From NCBI GenBank assembly GCA_026929865.2, contig CM049404.1:30753501-30817500 (forward strand): 64,000 nt of DNA, written 5' to 3'. A program made the position numbers and the translations under genes. The notes under the pieces were generated by a model. The model saw only the letters and a program-made list of their open reading frames with translations. It was not told the DNA's origin and did not search any database. The stretch is from Hyperoplus lanceolatus. Taxonomy: Eukaryota > Chordata > Actinopteri > Uranoscopiformes > Ammodytidae. Shown piece by piece: positions 24,298 through 35,671 of the stretch (position 1 is its first letter; each line of letters starts with the position of its first letter).

Positions 24298-24473
24298 CTT
24301 AATATCCTTGACTCCACAGATGTCGGTTGGTCTTGGTGTAGTTTGAAGTTCAGCTTCAGAGGCGAAGACGTCAGAAGAAAGATGTTTGATTGCAATAATA
24401 ACACTGGAGTGGAATCTGCAGGAGAACTAACTTTGACAAAGAGTAACAGGGACTTTATACCATTTCTAAAGAA
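24298..24473 (-). promoter_or_regulatory. RBL-B promoter and non-coding first exon
   Basis: On the minus strand: TTCTTTAGAA (24464-24473), TATAAAG (24453-24459), then an untranslated exon of about 130 nt to AAG|gtagaa at 24298. It matches RBL-C almost base for base and RBL-A apart from a missing block of about 40 nt. Confidence 0.7.
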
Positions 24474-24796
24474 AGAGGTTTGAACTGCTCTGTCCAATCA
24501 TATCCCAGTATCCTCAACTTACCCCATTTTATCACATGTGCGTTATCCAGGCCTATTTGTTGTCAATATGCCTCATGTTTTTGATTGGTTATACAAATTC
24601 TCATATCAATTCTTATATCAAACAACAAGTGCAAAGTGCATCCTTTCTACGCGGCTAATTAAAACCATTGTTTCATGGTAGCTTACCGGTCGTAATGTTA
24701 TCAGTCATTAACATCTCAATTTACCTTGTATTATAATGTCAGCATGTATTTGAGTAACACACATGGCCTATATTTAGTCCTCAGAGAATAAACAAA

Positions 24797-24811
24797 CGTG
24801 TGTGTGTGTGT

Positions 24812-24841
<30 letters not shown>
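24797..24841. repeat. (TG)n at the inner end of inverted arm B
   Basis: GT repeat with two GCGT interruptions, directly after 'gagaataaacaaacg'. The mirror copy in arm C is the (AC)n at 26281-26360. Confidence 0.9.
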
Positions 24842-24842
<1 letters not shown>

Positions 24843-25715
24843 ACCTACATTGCGAGTTTGTGTTCAATTGACAATCAAGTAGTTACTTAATTTAACTTAA
24901 ACACATCAGAATTTTACACACAGACAAAGCACGGTAAAGAGAGAGAGTGGGGAGGGGGGCAATCGTGCTCGAGCACGGAACAGGCAAACTTGCCTCGTGT
25001 GAGTGCGCCCTTAGACAGTGAGACCATAAAACAATCTGTCTGCCTTTTCTCAGGCTAGGATGAACCGATTTCTAAAATATCTGTACATTTATACTACATA
25101 GGATCTCAGAGTTCAATACACCTTCATATTCCCACCGGTGAAGTAGGTCTTTAACTAGTTGGGATATGTAGAGCATGTTGCAATGTGACACTACACAGCC
25201 TATTCGGGCCGACACGTGCATTGTTATTATTTTACTGTGTTATGATAATAAACAAAGTGAATCTAATCTATTCTAATCTTATTTGATATCTGGGAATCGC
25301 CACAAGGAAGTGCGTCCAACCATTTACCACACGTCCGTTAATTTTTAACACGTCCGGTCCGAGCCGCTGACCTATTCTTAGAGGTGTGAATCTTTTATAT
25401 ACTTTCTATATCCAACTGGAACAACAAATTGATACATTTCAAATTTGGTGTATTTATACAGTGAATGAATAACATACAAATTATACTAATGAACGAAACT
25501 AGTTGGGATATGTAGAGCATTCTGTTTTGTTCAGGTCAATCAAGTCAACTTTATTTCTATAGCACGTTTATAACAGCCGAGACAGACCAAAGTGCTGTAC
25601 AGTAAAATAAGTCAAATACATTTCATTCAAAAACATCATAAAGACACAAAAAAGCAAAAATTTAAATTAAATTTAAACACAAAACAATAGTAAAACTTCT
25701 AGTAGACATTGCTGT

Positions 25716-25773
<58 letters not shown>

Positions 25774-25775
25774 TA

Positions 25776-25842
<67 letters not shown>

Positions 25843-26283
25843 GTTCTAGTAGACACTGCTGGGATAGAACACTCAACTAGAGATAAAAGCAGAGTAAAAT
25901 AAGTGGGTTTTAACAAGGATTTAAACTGATCAGTTGTGGCAGCAATGTTATGATATTAATGTGACACTACACAGCCTATTTGGGCCAACACGTGCATTGT
26001 AATCATTTTACTGTGTTATGATAATAAACAAAGTGAATCTAATCTATTCTAATCTAATGTGATATATCTGGGAATCGCCCTACTCGCCCGTTAATTTTTA
26101 ACAATCGAGTTCGGAGCTTGTTTTTCTACTGAAGTGTATAAGGGTCATGGGAGAGGAGGAAGTTTATATTTATTTTTCATTAGGCCTTTGCGCGCAAGAA
26201 TTAAGTCAAAATGTTGAGATTCGAATAAATTATAAATATGGTGTGTGTGTGTGTGTGCCAAGGGAATCTCTCTGTCAAACACA
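24843..26283. other. Spacer of the RBL inverted duplication
   Basis: No gene. A direct repeat of about 130 bp ('tgtgacactacacagcctat' to 'ctgggaatcgcc') occurs at 25185-25310 and 25960-26070. The spacer also has a family-3 MITE (25014-25157), a retroposon-tail fragment (25540-25660), and (ACAG)n then (GATA)n (25720-25845). Confidence 0.7.
25720..25845. repeat. (ACAG)n then (GATA)n compound microsatellite
   Basis: About 13 ACAG/GACA units followed by about 16 GATA units with one AATA interruption. Confidence 0.97.

Positions 26284-26360
<77 letters not shown>
26281..26360. repeat. (AC)n at the inner end of inverted arm C
   Basis: About 78 bp of AC preceded at 26240-26257 by a short (GT)n in opposite sense, so the two can form a hairpin. 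Confidence 0.9.
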
Positions 26361-26366
<6 letters not shown>

Positions 26367-26612
26367 TTATTCTCTGAGGACTAAATATAGGCCAGTGTGT
26401 CACTCAAATACAGTGGAGGAAATAAGTATTTGATCCCTCACTGATTTTGCAAGTTTGCCCATTTACAATGAAATGAGCGGTCTATAATTTTAATGCTAGA
26501 TTTATTTTAACAGTGATAGACAGAATATCAAAAAAAAATCCAGAAAATCACATGAAAAAAAAGATAGAATAATTTTGCATTTCATTGAGTGAAATAAGTA
26601 TTTGATCCCCTA

Positions 26613-28588
26613 TCAAAACATTGCTAAGTACTTGGTGGAGAAACCCTTGTTGGCGAGTACAGAGGTCAGACGTTTCTTGTAGTTGATGACCAGGTCTGCA
26701 CTAGGGCTGTCACTTTTTCCAAAAATGAAATTCGAACGAATTTCGAATGTCCCTAATTAATTCGAATATATTCGAATATATTCCCCCAGTGTTCTGTCCA
26801 AGCCCGGCCCATTCTATTAATCGTATTTCTTATTTAGGCACGCGCCTGATTTTAAACCCTTATTTTTTAATAAGTTGGCTGCTATAATTTAAGTTTTAAA
26901 ACACAAATCTGCGTTGTTTGAATGACAGAAATCTGTTCAGAAGAGAACTTAATGAGCGGCGCAACACAGCCTCCGTCAGTACAGCACAGGGAGGAGCCGC
27001 AAAGCACTGAGAGCAGCAGTAATTACGATCGGCTTGAAGGCGGTGCTCCGTAGGAGACACACCGTGCCGCAGTGTTGTCTCTTATAACATTACTAAAACG
27101 GAAGCCCTACCGCTCGGGCAGAGAATCTAACTCACACAGGGCTGTAGTTCCATGGTCATATAAAGAAAGGCCTGTACCTGTACACTGGGCGCTGCGCTGC
27201 TCCGCTCGGCTAAGCTAGCGGCTAAGCTAGCGGGGAAGCTGCAAATTGACGTCTTTGAAAAGTACGACAGGTCTTCGTAACGTCCCCGGTGTTGAACCCA
27301 CATACTCCCACACGCTGCTGCTCATATGTCCTGGTGATCGTCCAGGCCGACAATGCTCACTATGGCCCATTCTGGTCGCAAAGCAACAGATGAACATCAT
27401 GATTAACATTAGCTTTGTTTACTGATGGGTCAAGAGGGGTTACAGCAGGTCACACTGATAGGACAGTTAGAAAGCGCCCTCTGCAGGGTCAAAAGGGAAA
27501 CTACTTTAAATGCTTATGAGACGGCAGCACATTATTTTATATACTGTCTATGGGCAGCACACAGTCCGAATGGAGAAATACAATTCGAATTCGAACTTTT
27601 CACCCCAACTTCGAACGAATGTTCGAACTTCGAATAAAAAGTGACAGCCCTAGTCTGCACACATCTCGGGAGGATATTTGGACCACTCCTCTTTGCAGAT
27701 CCTCTCCTAATCTTTAAGGTTACGAGGCTGTCGCTTGAGCTTCAGTTCCCTCCACAGATCTATTGGATTACGGTCCGGAGACTGGCTATGCCACTCCATG
27801 ACCTTAATGTGCTTCTTCTTGAGCCACTCCTTTGTTGCCTTTACTGTATTTTTAGGGCCATTGACGTGCTGGAAGATCCATCCACGACCCATTTTTACAG
27901 ACCTGGCTGAGAGAAAGAGGTTGTCACCCAGTGTTTCATGGTACTTGGCCCCATAGTTCCCTTGATGCAGTGAAGTCCGCCTGTCCCCTTAGAAGAGAAA
28001 CACCCCCAAAGCATAATGCTTCAACCTCCCTGCTTGACTGTGGGTATGGTGTTCTTGGGGTCATAGTCAGAATTCCTCTTCCTCCAAACATGGCGAGTCA
28101 CTATGATACTAAACAACTTGATTTTGTTCTAATCTGACCACATCACCTTCTCCCAAGCATTCTCTGAGTCGTTGAGGTGTTCATTTGCAAACTTCAGACG
28201 GTTCTGTATGTCCCTTCTTGAGCAGGGGGACCTTACGGGCATTACAGGATTACAATCCATTACGGCATATTGTGTTACCAATGTTTTTCTTGGTGACTGT
28301 GGTCCCAGCTGCCTTGGGATCATAAACAAGCTCCTCCCGTGTAGATCTGGGCTGATCCCTCACCTTTCTTATGATCATTGATACCCCACGAGGTGATATG
28401 TTGCATGGAGCCCCAGACCAAGGGAGATTGATGGTAATTTTGTGTTTCTTTCATTTTCGAATAATCGCACCAACAGTTGTCTCCTTCTCACCCAGCTTCT
28501 CGCCAATTGTCTTGTAGTCTATTCCGGCCTTGTGCAGGTCTACAATCTTGTCCCTGATGTCCTTAGACAGCTCTTTGGTCTTGGCCAT
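26613..28588 (-). pseudogene. Tc1-type transposase pseudogene
   Basis: The minus strand begins ATGGCCAAGACCAAAGAGCT (28586-28588 start), giving [20 protein letters not shown] and then a helix-turn-helix-like [13 protein letters not shown]. Downstream come pieces of the DDE domain, [20 protein letters not shown] and [20 protein letters not shown]; in active Tc1 elements I expect SPDLNPIE here, so the catalytic region is mutated. The C-terminus YKKRLTSVLANKGFSTKYL lies beyond the 951-bp hAT insertion and ends at 26613. Several frame changes make it non-functional. Confidence 0.88.
26702..27652. mobile_element. hAT-family non-autonomous element nested in Tc1
   Basis: The ends are TAGGGCTGTCACTTTTT and its perfect inverse. 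The 8-bp target duplication GTCTGCAC lies at 26694-26701 and 27653-27660, as hAT elements make. Near both ends are arrays of TTCGAA-type motifs ('ttcgaatatattcgaatata'). No transposase frame. Confidence 0.93.
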
Positions 28589-29094
28589 GATGGAGATGTT
28601 GGAGTTTGATTTATTGATCATGTGAACAGGTGTGTTTTATACAGGTAACACATTGAGACAGGTGTGTTTTATAAAGGAAACTAGTTGAGATTAGGAATAC
28701 TTTCTTAAAGCACAAACACTAATCTATGGGGGCCAACATCCGTTATGGTTGGTAAGATCAAATACTTATTTCACTCAATGAAAAGCAAAATGATAATTTA
28801 TATATTTTTTTTAATGTGATATTCTGGATTTTCTTTTTGATATTCTGTGTCTCACTGTAAAAATAAACCTAGCTTTAAAATGATATGTGGGGATCAACTA
28901 CTTATTTCCTCCACTGTACATGCTACCATAAAACAATTGCTTGAATTAAGCCGCGTAGGCAGGATATTTTGCACTTTGCACTTGTTGTTTGATGAGAACT
29001 TTTATAACCAATTAAAAACGTGTGGTATATTGATACAGGTATGAAAAGGGGCGAGGAAACTGGGATATGATTGGACAGAGCAGTTCAAACCTCT

Positions 29095-29270
29095 TTCTTT
29101 AGAAATGGTATAAAGACCCTGTTACTCTTTGTAAAAGTTAGTTCTCCTGCAGATTCCACTCCAGTGTTATTATTGCAATCAAACATCATTCTTCTGACGT
29201 CTTCGCTTCTGAAGCTGAATTTCAAACTACACCAAGACCAACAGACATCTGTGGAGTCAAGGATATTAAG
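29095..29270 (+). promoter_or_regulatory. RBL-C promoter and non-coding first exon
   Basis: An inverted CCAAT (tgattgg near 29069) and TTCTTTAGAA at 29095-29104 precede TATAAAG at 29109. The untranslated exon runs from about 29140 to 29270 (AAG|gtagtt) and would splice to 29770, 13 nt before the ATG. Confidence 0.7.
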
Positions 29271-29376
29271 GTAGTTAAGGCAATTTATCCATTTCCCTAA
29301 CTTAAAACCCAAAATGTTATTCTTGTACTTAAAAGGTGCAGTGTGTAGAATTTATTGGCATTTTTCAGACCAGTAC

Positions 29377-29545
29377 ACATTACACGTTTTTATATATAGT
29401 GGGCGTCCTGTGGAAATGCACCTGTTGGAAGACCAAGAAGAAGAAGTACTATAGAATAAATAACTAAATACATCTTCACCTCATCACTTGATATTGTGAA
29501 AGACTTGAGGCAGTGGTGGATGATGCCATCTTTAGTAACTAGCTA
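29377..29545. repeat. Dispersed repeat shared with a tpd52l2 intron
   Basis: Near-identical to 7813-7985. Here it lies in the first intron of RBL-C and is absent from the matching intron of RBL-B. Confidence 0.75.
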
Positions 29546-29782
29546 GATAACTGCCCAGTCTATTGACCAGTTTAATACGTTGCTGAAGACTCACTTTTTT
29601 GCATGGGCCTTTACACAAGTTGAGCTTTTGACACTCCTATGTTTAAAAAATAAAAAATAAAATCATGTATCTTATATGTTGTTTTGTATTGTATCTTGTA
29701 CAGCACTTTGGTCTACTGAATTCTAAATGTGCTATAGAAATAAATTTGACTTTGACTTTTTTACTTTAGATCTTCAACCACC

Positions 29783-32644
29783 ATGCTCTCGACCAGACTC
29801 AGCATCACACTGTGTGAGTACAACTTCTAAACAGCATCAAGCTTCATGTACATCTAGGAATATCTAGAAGCGGATTTGTTGATGAAAGAATGAGTAGGAT
29901 GCAATAACACCAGCACTTTTAGCACTGTTGGTACTTAAAGGTGCACTATGCAACTTTGGGTGTGTCAGAGAAGAGAACATTTTCTAAGGTATATTCTCAT
30001 AACTGAATAAACAAACTTGACTTTCCTCACAGGAAAATGTGATCCCTGGAACACTGTTTGAAGTTCTAAAGCTTCCTGAAAAGTTACGGTTTACAAACAT
30101 ATTCTAGTCTTATGTTTGGTTTCAAAGGTGTCTCAAAATAATTTAATTTTGATTTATGATGGTAAAATCATTCAATACTAAGAATTACATGTAGAGAAAA
30201 TATATTTAGTAAACTAACTGCAGGCTCTGCGAATGTAAACAAATCTCCCTCCTCTGAAACTGCATAGTGACCCTTTAAGCTCTTAACACCAAATTTGTTC
30301 GGTGAGCAACATTGTGTATTGTTTGTCTGTTTGTTTATTGCACTAATTTACAGTTATTTTTCTTATTTATTTATTGTGTTGGAGCTTGTTAATTTAACAT
30401 CAACCTGCCAATGTCCTGAAGAAGTTATTTACCGGCTATAATGTTGCATATTTACACACAAATATTTCTGAAACAGTCAAATTTTTCCTCTGATGATCAT
30501 AAATAACATGTAACAGCAAACGAGACCATCAGTGCAAAGAATGCTATTTTTATATAGTTTTTCTTAATGCCTTTGTCATGGGTATACGCTCACCCAGGAA
30601 CAACAGCTGGCGTAGTAAAAACACTACCGCTTTTCATTTCATCCAAACTTCAAAAAGGTTTAGTTAAATGTTTTGCACCTCTGTGTTTTACTTCTCAGTT
30701 TATCAGTTTTATGACTCATACTTCAAGGTACATTTCCGATCAACTTTATTTTATTAACAATTGGCAATGGTGGTCTGCGGTTTTGTTTTGTTTGTTTTAA
30801 ATGTCTGACTGTGTGTTTCTCTTGCAGTGCTTGTAGCAGCGTGTGTGTCCTTGACAGCAGGTAAATATCTGAGTGTGAGAGATATGATAATAATTCTAGT
30901 GCATCATTTGAAATTTTTACAAATAATGTATTTAAAAAAAACGATAAAATACTATACAGTATCTCTGATGCATTTGAATCAAGAATGCTTGTCCCCGTTC
31001 GCATTTACAAGAACAGAGCATTTATTTTGTGTCAGGGCTCGACAATAAGGATTGACTGATGACCTAGGGCAAGTAAAACGTCGGACCAGTAACTATGACA
31101 ACCCGCTTTCCCGAACTGGCAACCCGGAGTGTCCGCTGAAATTATTGATTTTTTATTTATTTTTAGATTTTTATACATATTTTTTTTTAGCACCAAATAC
31201 AAGTCATCTTTTGATTAAAAATTTAAAAAAAAATAATAATAATACAAGTCATCTATCTACGGTCTATTTTCATATAGAACTGGTGCTAATTATTAAATAA
31301 ACGCTTATGTTATTTATCTAATTTATTTGCGCGTAGTAGTAGTTTGACAGAAAATCCAAAAGCCAACGAGTAAATTAGTCGACCTCAACCGTCTGAAAAG
31401 CAGCGAAAATATCTGCGTTTTTTAAATGCATCCAAAGTGAATCTAGTAGTAGCGAGGATGCTAACGTTAGCTCTGCTGCTAGTAGCCTACTACCAGCTAA
31501 TGTGCAGGTCAACACAAACATCAGCAACAGTTTTATTAGATTAAATGGGCCAGAGGTGTCTGAAATACCAGGAGGCAGTGGAAGCTTGAAAGTAAGCTAC
31601 TGGAAAAGTTTTCTAAACAGCTTGTCCTAAGCCAAATTTTGAGATTTTGAATATAATAAAATCAAAAAACTTTTAAAACAGATTGTTGTAGGCCTAAAAA
31701 ATGTCTTCCAGAAAAAAGTTTTAAAGAATTGCTATTGTGAAATGAATACGGTAAAACAAAAAAAGAATTTTGATCACAGGTTAGAATTCGGCCCAGGTCG
31801 TTATCTGCAAGACATTTCCCTCTCTGCCTCATTTCATTTCCGTCCCTCCAAAAAACTGTCTAATAAAATAGAAAAATGCCTAAAAAAGACTTTGAGGTCT
31901 TAGTGTCTCCATTGGCCGTTACTTTTTCAGGATGTTGTGTAATAAAATACTTGATGATACTTGAAAAGCAGTGATGAAAACGTCTTTTTATTTCTCTCCA
32001 TAGCTAATGTGGCATGTGAGGGGAGTTTTGCACGCCTGAACTGTGGTAAGATCACAATTACTAATATTAAAATAATTATTTTTCCGATACAATTCAACTC
32101 TCGTATCTCAAAACCGTCATTAATAACAAACATTTATCTCCTGTCTGTCTTGAAAACGTTTAATGTTTAAGGATCACGCGTCATAAACGTCCAGAGTGCA
32201 GTTTACGGCCGGAGAAACAAGAACACATGTTCTCGTGGACTACCGTGGTGGACAACCCATAACACCAACTGCTATAGGAACGTGAGGGGCAGAGTGGCTT
32301 ACCGGTAAAGTTCTAAGTCTTTAAAGATAATTTTGTGGCATTTTCAAGCTTTATTAGATAGAACAGAGTTGGAATGGGGAGACAGAGAGAGAGAGGGGGG
32401 GGGATGACCTGCAGTAAAGGTCCACGGGTAAGATTTGAACCCGCGACCACTGCAACGAAGGCCGGAGCCGATATGGTACGCACTCTATCCACTACGCCAC
32501 CGGAGCACCCCACTAACATCACTCTTTATCCACAGCTGTAACGGGAGACACAGCTGTACCATCGGAGTGAACAACATTGAGTTTGGAGACCCCTGCTGGG
32601 GAACTGTCAAGTACCTGGTTGTCGACTACAGATGCAGCAGCTAG
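29783..32644 (+). CDS. Rhamnose-binding lectin, single domain (RBL-C)
   Basis: Coding exons: 29783-29813, 30828-30860, 32004-32045, 32172-32304, 32536-32644; 348 nt, 115 residues plus stop, intron phases 1, 1, 1, 2. The signal peptide is MLSTRLSITLLLVAACVSLT. The domain has VACEGS, RLNCG, SAVYGRRNKNTCS, RHSCTIGVN, EFGDPCWG and KYLVVDYRCSS, with all eight cysteines and both sugar-pocket motifs. Exon 3 is two codons shorter than in A and B. Lies head-to-head with RBL-B as the plus-strand arm of an inverted duplication. A reversed SINE (32325-32512) lengthens the last intron relative to A and B. Expected to be a secreted, rhamnose- or galactose-binding defence lectin. Confidence 0.93.
29935..30278. 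mobile_element. TTAA-flanked MITE, family 5
   Basis: Left TTAAAGGTGCACTATGCAAC; right, reversed, TTAAAGGGTCACTATGCAGT. The core carries 'gatccctggaacactgtttg'. Confidence 0.85.
30461..30640. mobile_element. Partial family-2 MITE
   Basis: 'aaatatttctgaaacagtca' through 'gcgtagtaaaaacactaccg', lacking both TTAA ends. Confidence 0.7.
31031..31650. repeat. Degenerate dispersed repeat in RBL-C intron 2
   Basis: Segments such as 'gaggatgctaacgttagctc' and 'gaggtgtctgaaataccagg' recur around 49150-49330, and 'cggtctattttcatatagaa' recurs near 47000. No ends could be fixed. It may be remains of a larger DNA transposon. Confidence 0.45.
32325..32512 (-). mobile_element. tRNA-derived SINE in the last intron of RBL-C
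   Basis: Reverse of the 1863-2052 family: tail 'ggcattttcaagctttatta', B-box region 'gatttgaacccgcgac' and head 'ctctatccactacgccac'. The corresponding introns of RBL-A and RBL-B lack it. Confidence 0.8.
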
Positions 32645-34718
32645 TAGCTTAAAGGTGACAAATCTGTAATGTACTGTAACAGTGACATGGCAATTAAGAT
32701 CGATTCAGGTTTCAGAAAGTATCAAAATTATTAGTGTGATGTCACACTAGTAAAATGTATGGTTAGACAATGAGACCATAAAACGCTCTTTCTGCCTTTT
32801 CTCAGGCTAGGATGAACCATATTTGCTGTTGTTATAAAGATTAACAAATGACTGTGCATTTAGAAAAAAATACATTAAAAATGATTATAAGATAAACAAA
32901 TTAATATGTAATGTAAGGGCAGAGGGTGTCATACTGTATGGAATGTAAAGCCCACTGAGGCAAATGTCTATTTGTGATATTGGGCTATACAAATAAAACT
33001 GATTTTGATTTGATTTGATTTAGGAATTTGTCACACACAGTATACAGTGAATAAGCAGTGATACAGAGATTAAAAAAAAATGTATCATTCACTTTTCTGT
33101 TCAATAATCCAACAGTCAGATAATGAGACCACATTTGCTGTTGTTATAAAGATACATATTACTGGGCATTTAGAAAAAGTCCAATAAGAATAATTATAAA
33201 AAACTAATTAATGTGCATTTGATCATTTGTGAAGATGTGTTTGTAAAGTCTGAAATGCTGGTTCATATACAGCCGTCCTGAATAACTTTTTGTGCCATAA
33301 GTTGCTTGAATTATTTGTCTAAAATGTATGTTTTCACCTTTCCCATTGCAGGTCCACTTGCAGACTGAAATCACAACATTACTGCAATATGCATATATCA
33401 ACTATAGTTTTTTACTTGTTTTAACTTTGTTTTAATGTATTTCTTGTTGTTTTACTTAATTTTATGTTTACATTTTTTATTTGGTCTGTAAAGCAATTTG
33501 TGCAAAAGTGCGATATGGATAAAGGTTATAGATTTAGTATTATTAATCTAATAATAAGGTGCAATGACAAAAAACAAAATGGTGGGCTTATTAACCAATA
33601 CATTTAAAAAATGACAAAGCTATGCAGTATATTAGCCTATATAAGACACGTACAGGTTGTCTGCATGTTTTTATTTTCCTTAATGTGTTCCTTAACTCTG
33701 GGTCTGTTAAAATTCTATCCCAATAAAATGTTGTGTTTCTTGTATTCTTACTCATAATGTAAAAAGCAAATTCTATTGTATTTGTATTTGTAAAGAAAAA
33801 TAAATGTATATTACCTTACATCCTGCTGCACACCTCTTATTTGAATCGCACCGTACATAACATTTGTGTTTTTTCTGAGTCAATAAATACCAACTGAATA
33901 CATCAGGATAATTATTATTTGGTTCAATTTGAACAGGTGAAAATCTAATATGAATATACAGCTCTGGAAAAAAATTAAGAGACCAGTCTGGATTTACTTC
34001 AATCTTCATCTCTACATTACTTATTGAAAATAATGTCAAAACATGTATTGGGAATTTGGTAGAAATGTTGTCAGTAGTTTATATTATAAAACCAAAATGT
34101 CCATTCTACTCAAACATATGCCTATAAATAATAAAACGAGAGACACTGAACATTTGGAGTGGTCTCTTTATTTTTTCCAGAGCTATATGTGTAGCCTACC
34201 AATGTAAAGTCTCACGGGTTAGGGTTAGTGCCTGATGAAAGAACATAAGCCAAACGTTGTAAAGATGTAGGCTACGAATTAACACATTTGTTTACAAGGT
34301 CAATTTAGCCAAACTATCACCTGCCAGTACTGGAAGCCACATAGGTTTTAGCATCTTCAAGGCCAAAATTATAATATAAAAAAGCCCACAATTACTTGAA
34401 AATAAGTCATAAAAAACATGGGTATTGCCAACTAAATGGCCCAGAAAGTGAAGGCCTACTACTTTAAAAATACTACTTAAAAAAATATATAAGCCTATGG
34501 TGTTGCCATTGTTGATTATTAATTCTTCTTATCTACAGTCAATGTTTTAACTTGTGCTAGTGCCGGTGCATTTTCATGTGTCCATGTGTTTCCTGTTTTA
34601 TTTTGTTAAGTATTGTCACTTCCGGTCAAGTTTTGATTACCGGCCCCACCCTAATGTGTTTCACCTGTGTGTAGTTGTCTCCCATTGAGTTAAGTTAAGT
34701 CCCCGGCAAGAATAAATG
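32645..34718. other. Intergenic DNA between RBL-C and RBL-D
   Basis: Holds the family-3 MITE fragment (32750-32820), a retroposon tail ending (TGATT)n near 33010, the RBL 3' flank repeat (33160-33957) and a MITE (33961-34184). No coding exon seen. Confidence 0.6.
33961..34184 (+). mobile_element. Tc1/mariner-type MITE
   Basis: Left CAGCTCTGGAAAAAAATTAA, right '…ttttttccagagct', with TA before the left end and ATA after the right. The truncated sister is at 14660-14833. Confidence 0.75.
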
Positions 34719-34726
34719 TATAAATA
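34719..34726 (+). promoter_or_regulatory. TATA box of RBL-D
   Basis: TATAAATA 48 bp upstream of the ATG, so transcription would start near 34750 with a short 5' leader. RBL-D therefore lacks the spliced non-coding exon of RBL-A, B and C. Confidence 0.6.
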
Positions 34727-34773
34727 TGAGGCCTGCCAGAACCTAAAAAAAAAAACAATCTTTCTCAACCACC

Positions 34774-35614
34774 ATGCTCTGCCCCAGATTCAGCGCCACA
34801 CTGTGTGAGTACGCAACTACTTGTTAAACAGCATTAGGCTTAATATAGGAATGTCTAGAGGTGCGTTTTTAAATAATCTATGTACACAATGTAAATGTAG
34901 TTGTGGTCCAAACTTCAAAAAGAGTATTTAAAAATTGTGAATGGAAACTTGCATGCGTAAGTGTTTATAGATAGTTTAACTCGGTTTAAATCTTATGACT
35001 GTCCTGCATATTTATAAAAAGTGTTTTATTGACTCTGCTGTGATAGGACAGAGAATTCTGCACTTGATTAATTTATGAGTACTATTAATGTGAAATTCTA
35101 TTTTGAGTGTTTTTATTTGTAGTTTACTCTGAGGTTTTGTTTTATATCAACTGTCTGACTTTGCTATTTGTCTTGCAGTGCTTGCAGCAACGTGTGTGTT
35201 TTTGAAAGCAGGTAACTATCTGTGCGTGTGTGGCAATCTTCAAACCACAGGCGGGGAATAAAAGCACAGATGAAAATATTATAATTCTTTCTCTTCTTAG
35301 GTGGTTTGACAGCTGTCGGTGTGAGTATAACATGTGAGGGAAATGTGGCACGCCTGAATTGTGGTAAGATCACTATTTATTTCTATACACTCACTCTCTC
35401 ACTCTATATTTATTAAAACTGCTTAAGTGGAATTGGCAGGGGTCAAAATGACTCCAGCACCACAAGATTGACTTATGTTGCTAGGGGCAAGCCGAGGGAC
35501 TTTGTCGAGCTCTGGGAGCGATACGTGGCTATCATGACCAGAACATGAGAAGGATTTGCCTTTTTTTTTTTTTCTGTTTCTTTGTCATTGCATATTTTCA
35601 CATTGTTGGTGATA

Positions 35615-35671
<57 letters not shown>

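Larger units (their letters stand above)
26411..28916 (-). mobile_element. Tc1/mariner transposon, interrupted by a hAT element
   Basis: Inverted repeats starting CAGTGGAGGAAATAAGTATT at the left and a near-identical inverse at the right, with TA on both sides (26409-26410, 28917-28918). Without the nested insertion it is about 1.55 kb, the normal size for an autonomous Tc1 element. The transposase frame is on the minus strand and broken. Arm B keeps the empty site near 24747. Confidence 0.93.

Noticed and set aside
24294-24497. MDRAVQTSFFRNGIK-type frames (also 17003-17440 and 29071-29274)
   Set aside because: They overlap the promoter and untranslated first exon of the three RBL genes, which explains their similarity. 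Conservation comes from the duplicated DNA, and the start lies upstream of the TATA box.
31031-31100. Possible start of a hAT transposon ('cagggctcgacaataagg')
   Set aside because: No matching right end or 8-bp duplication could be found, so only a degenerate repeat is reported.
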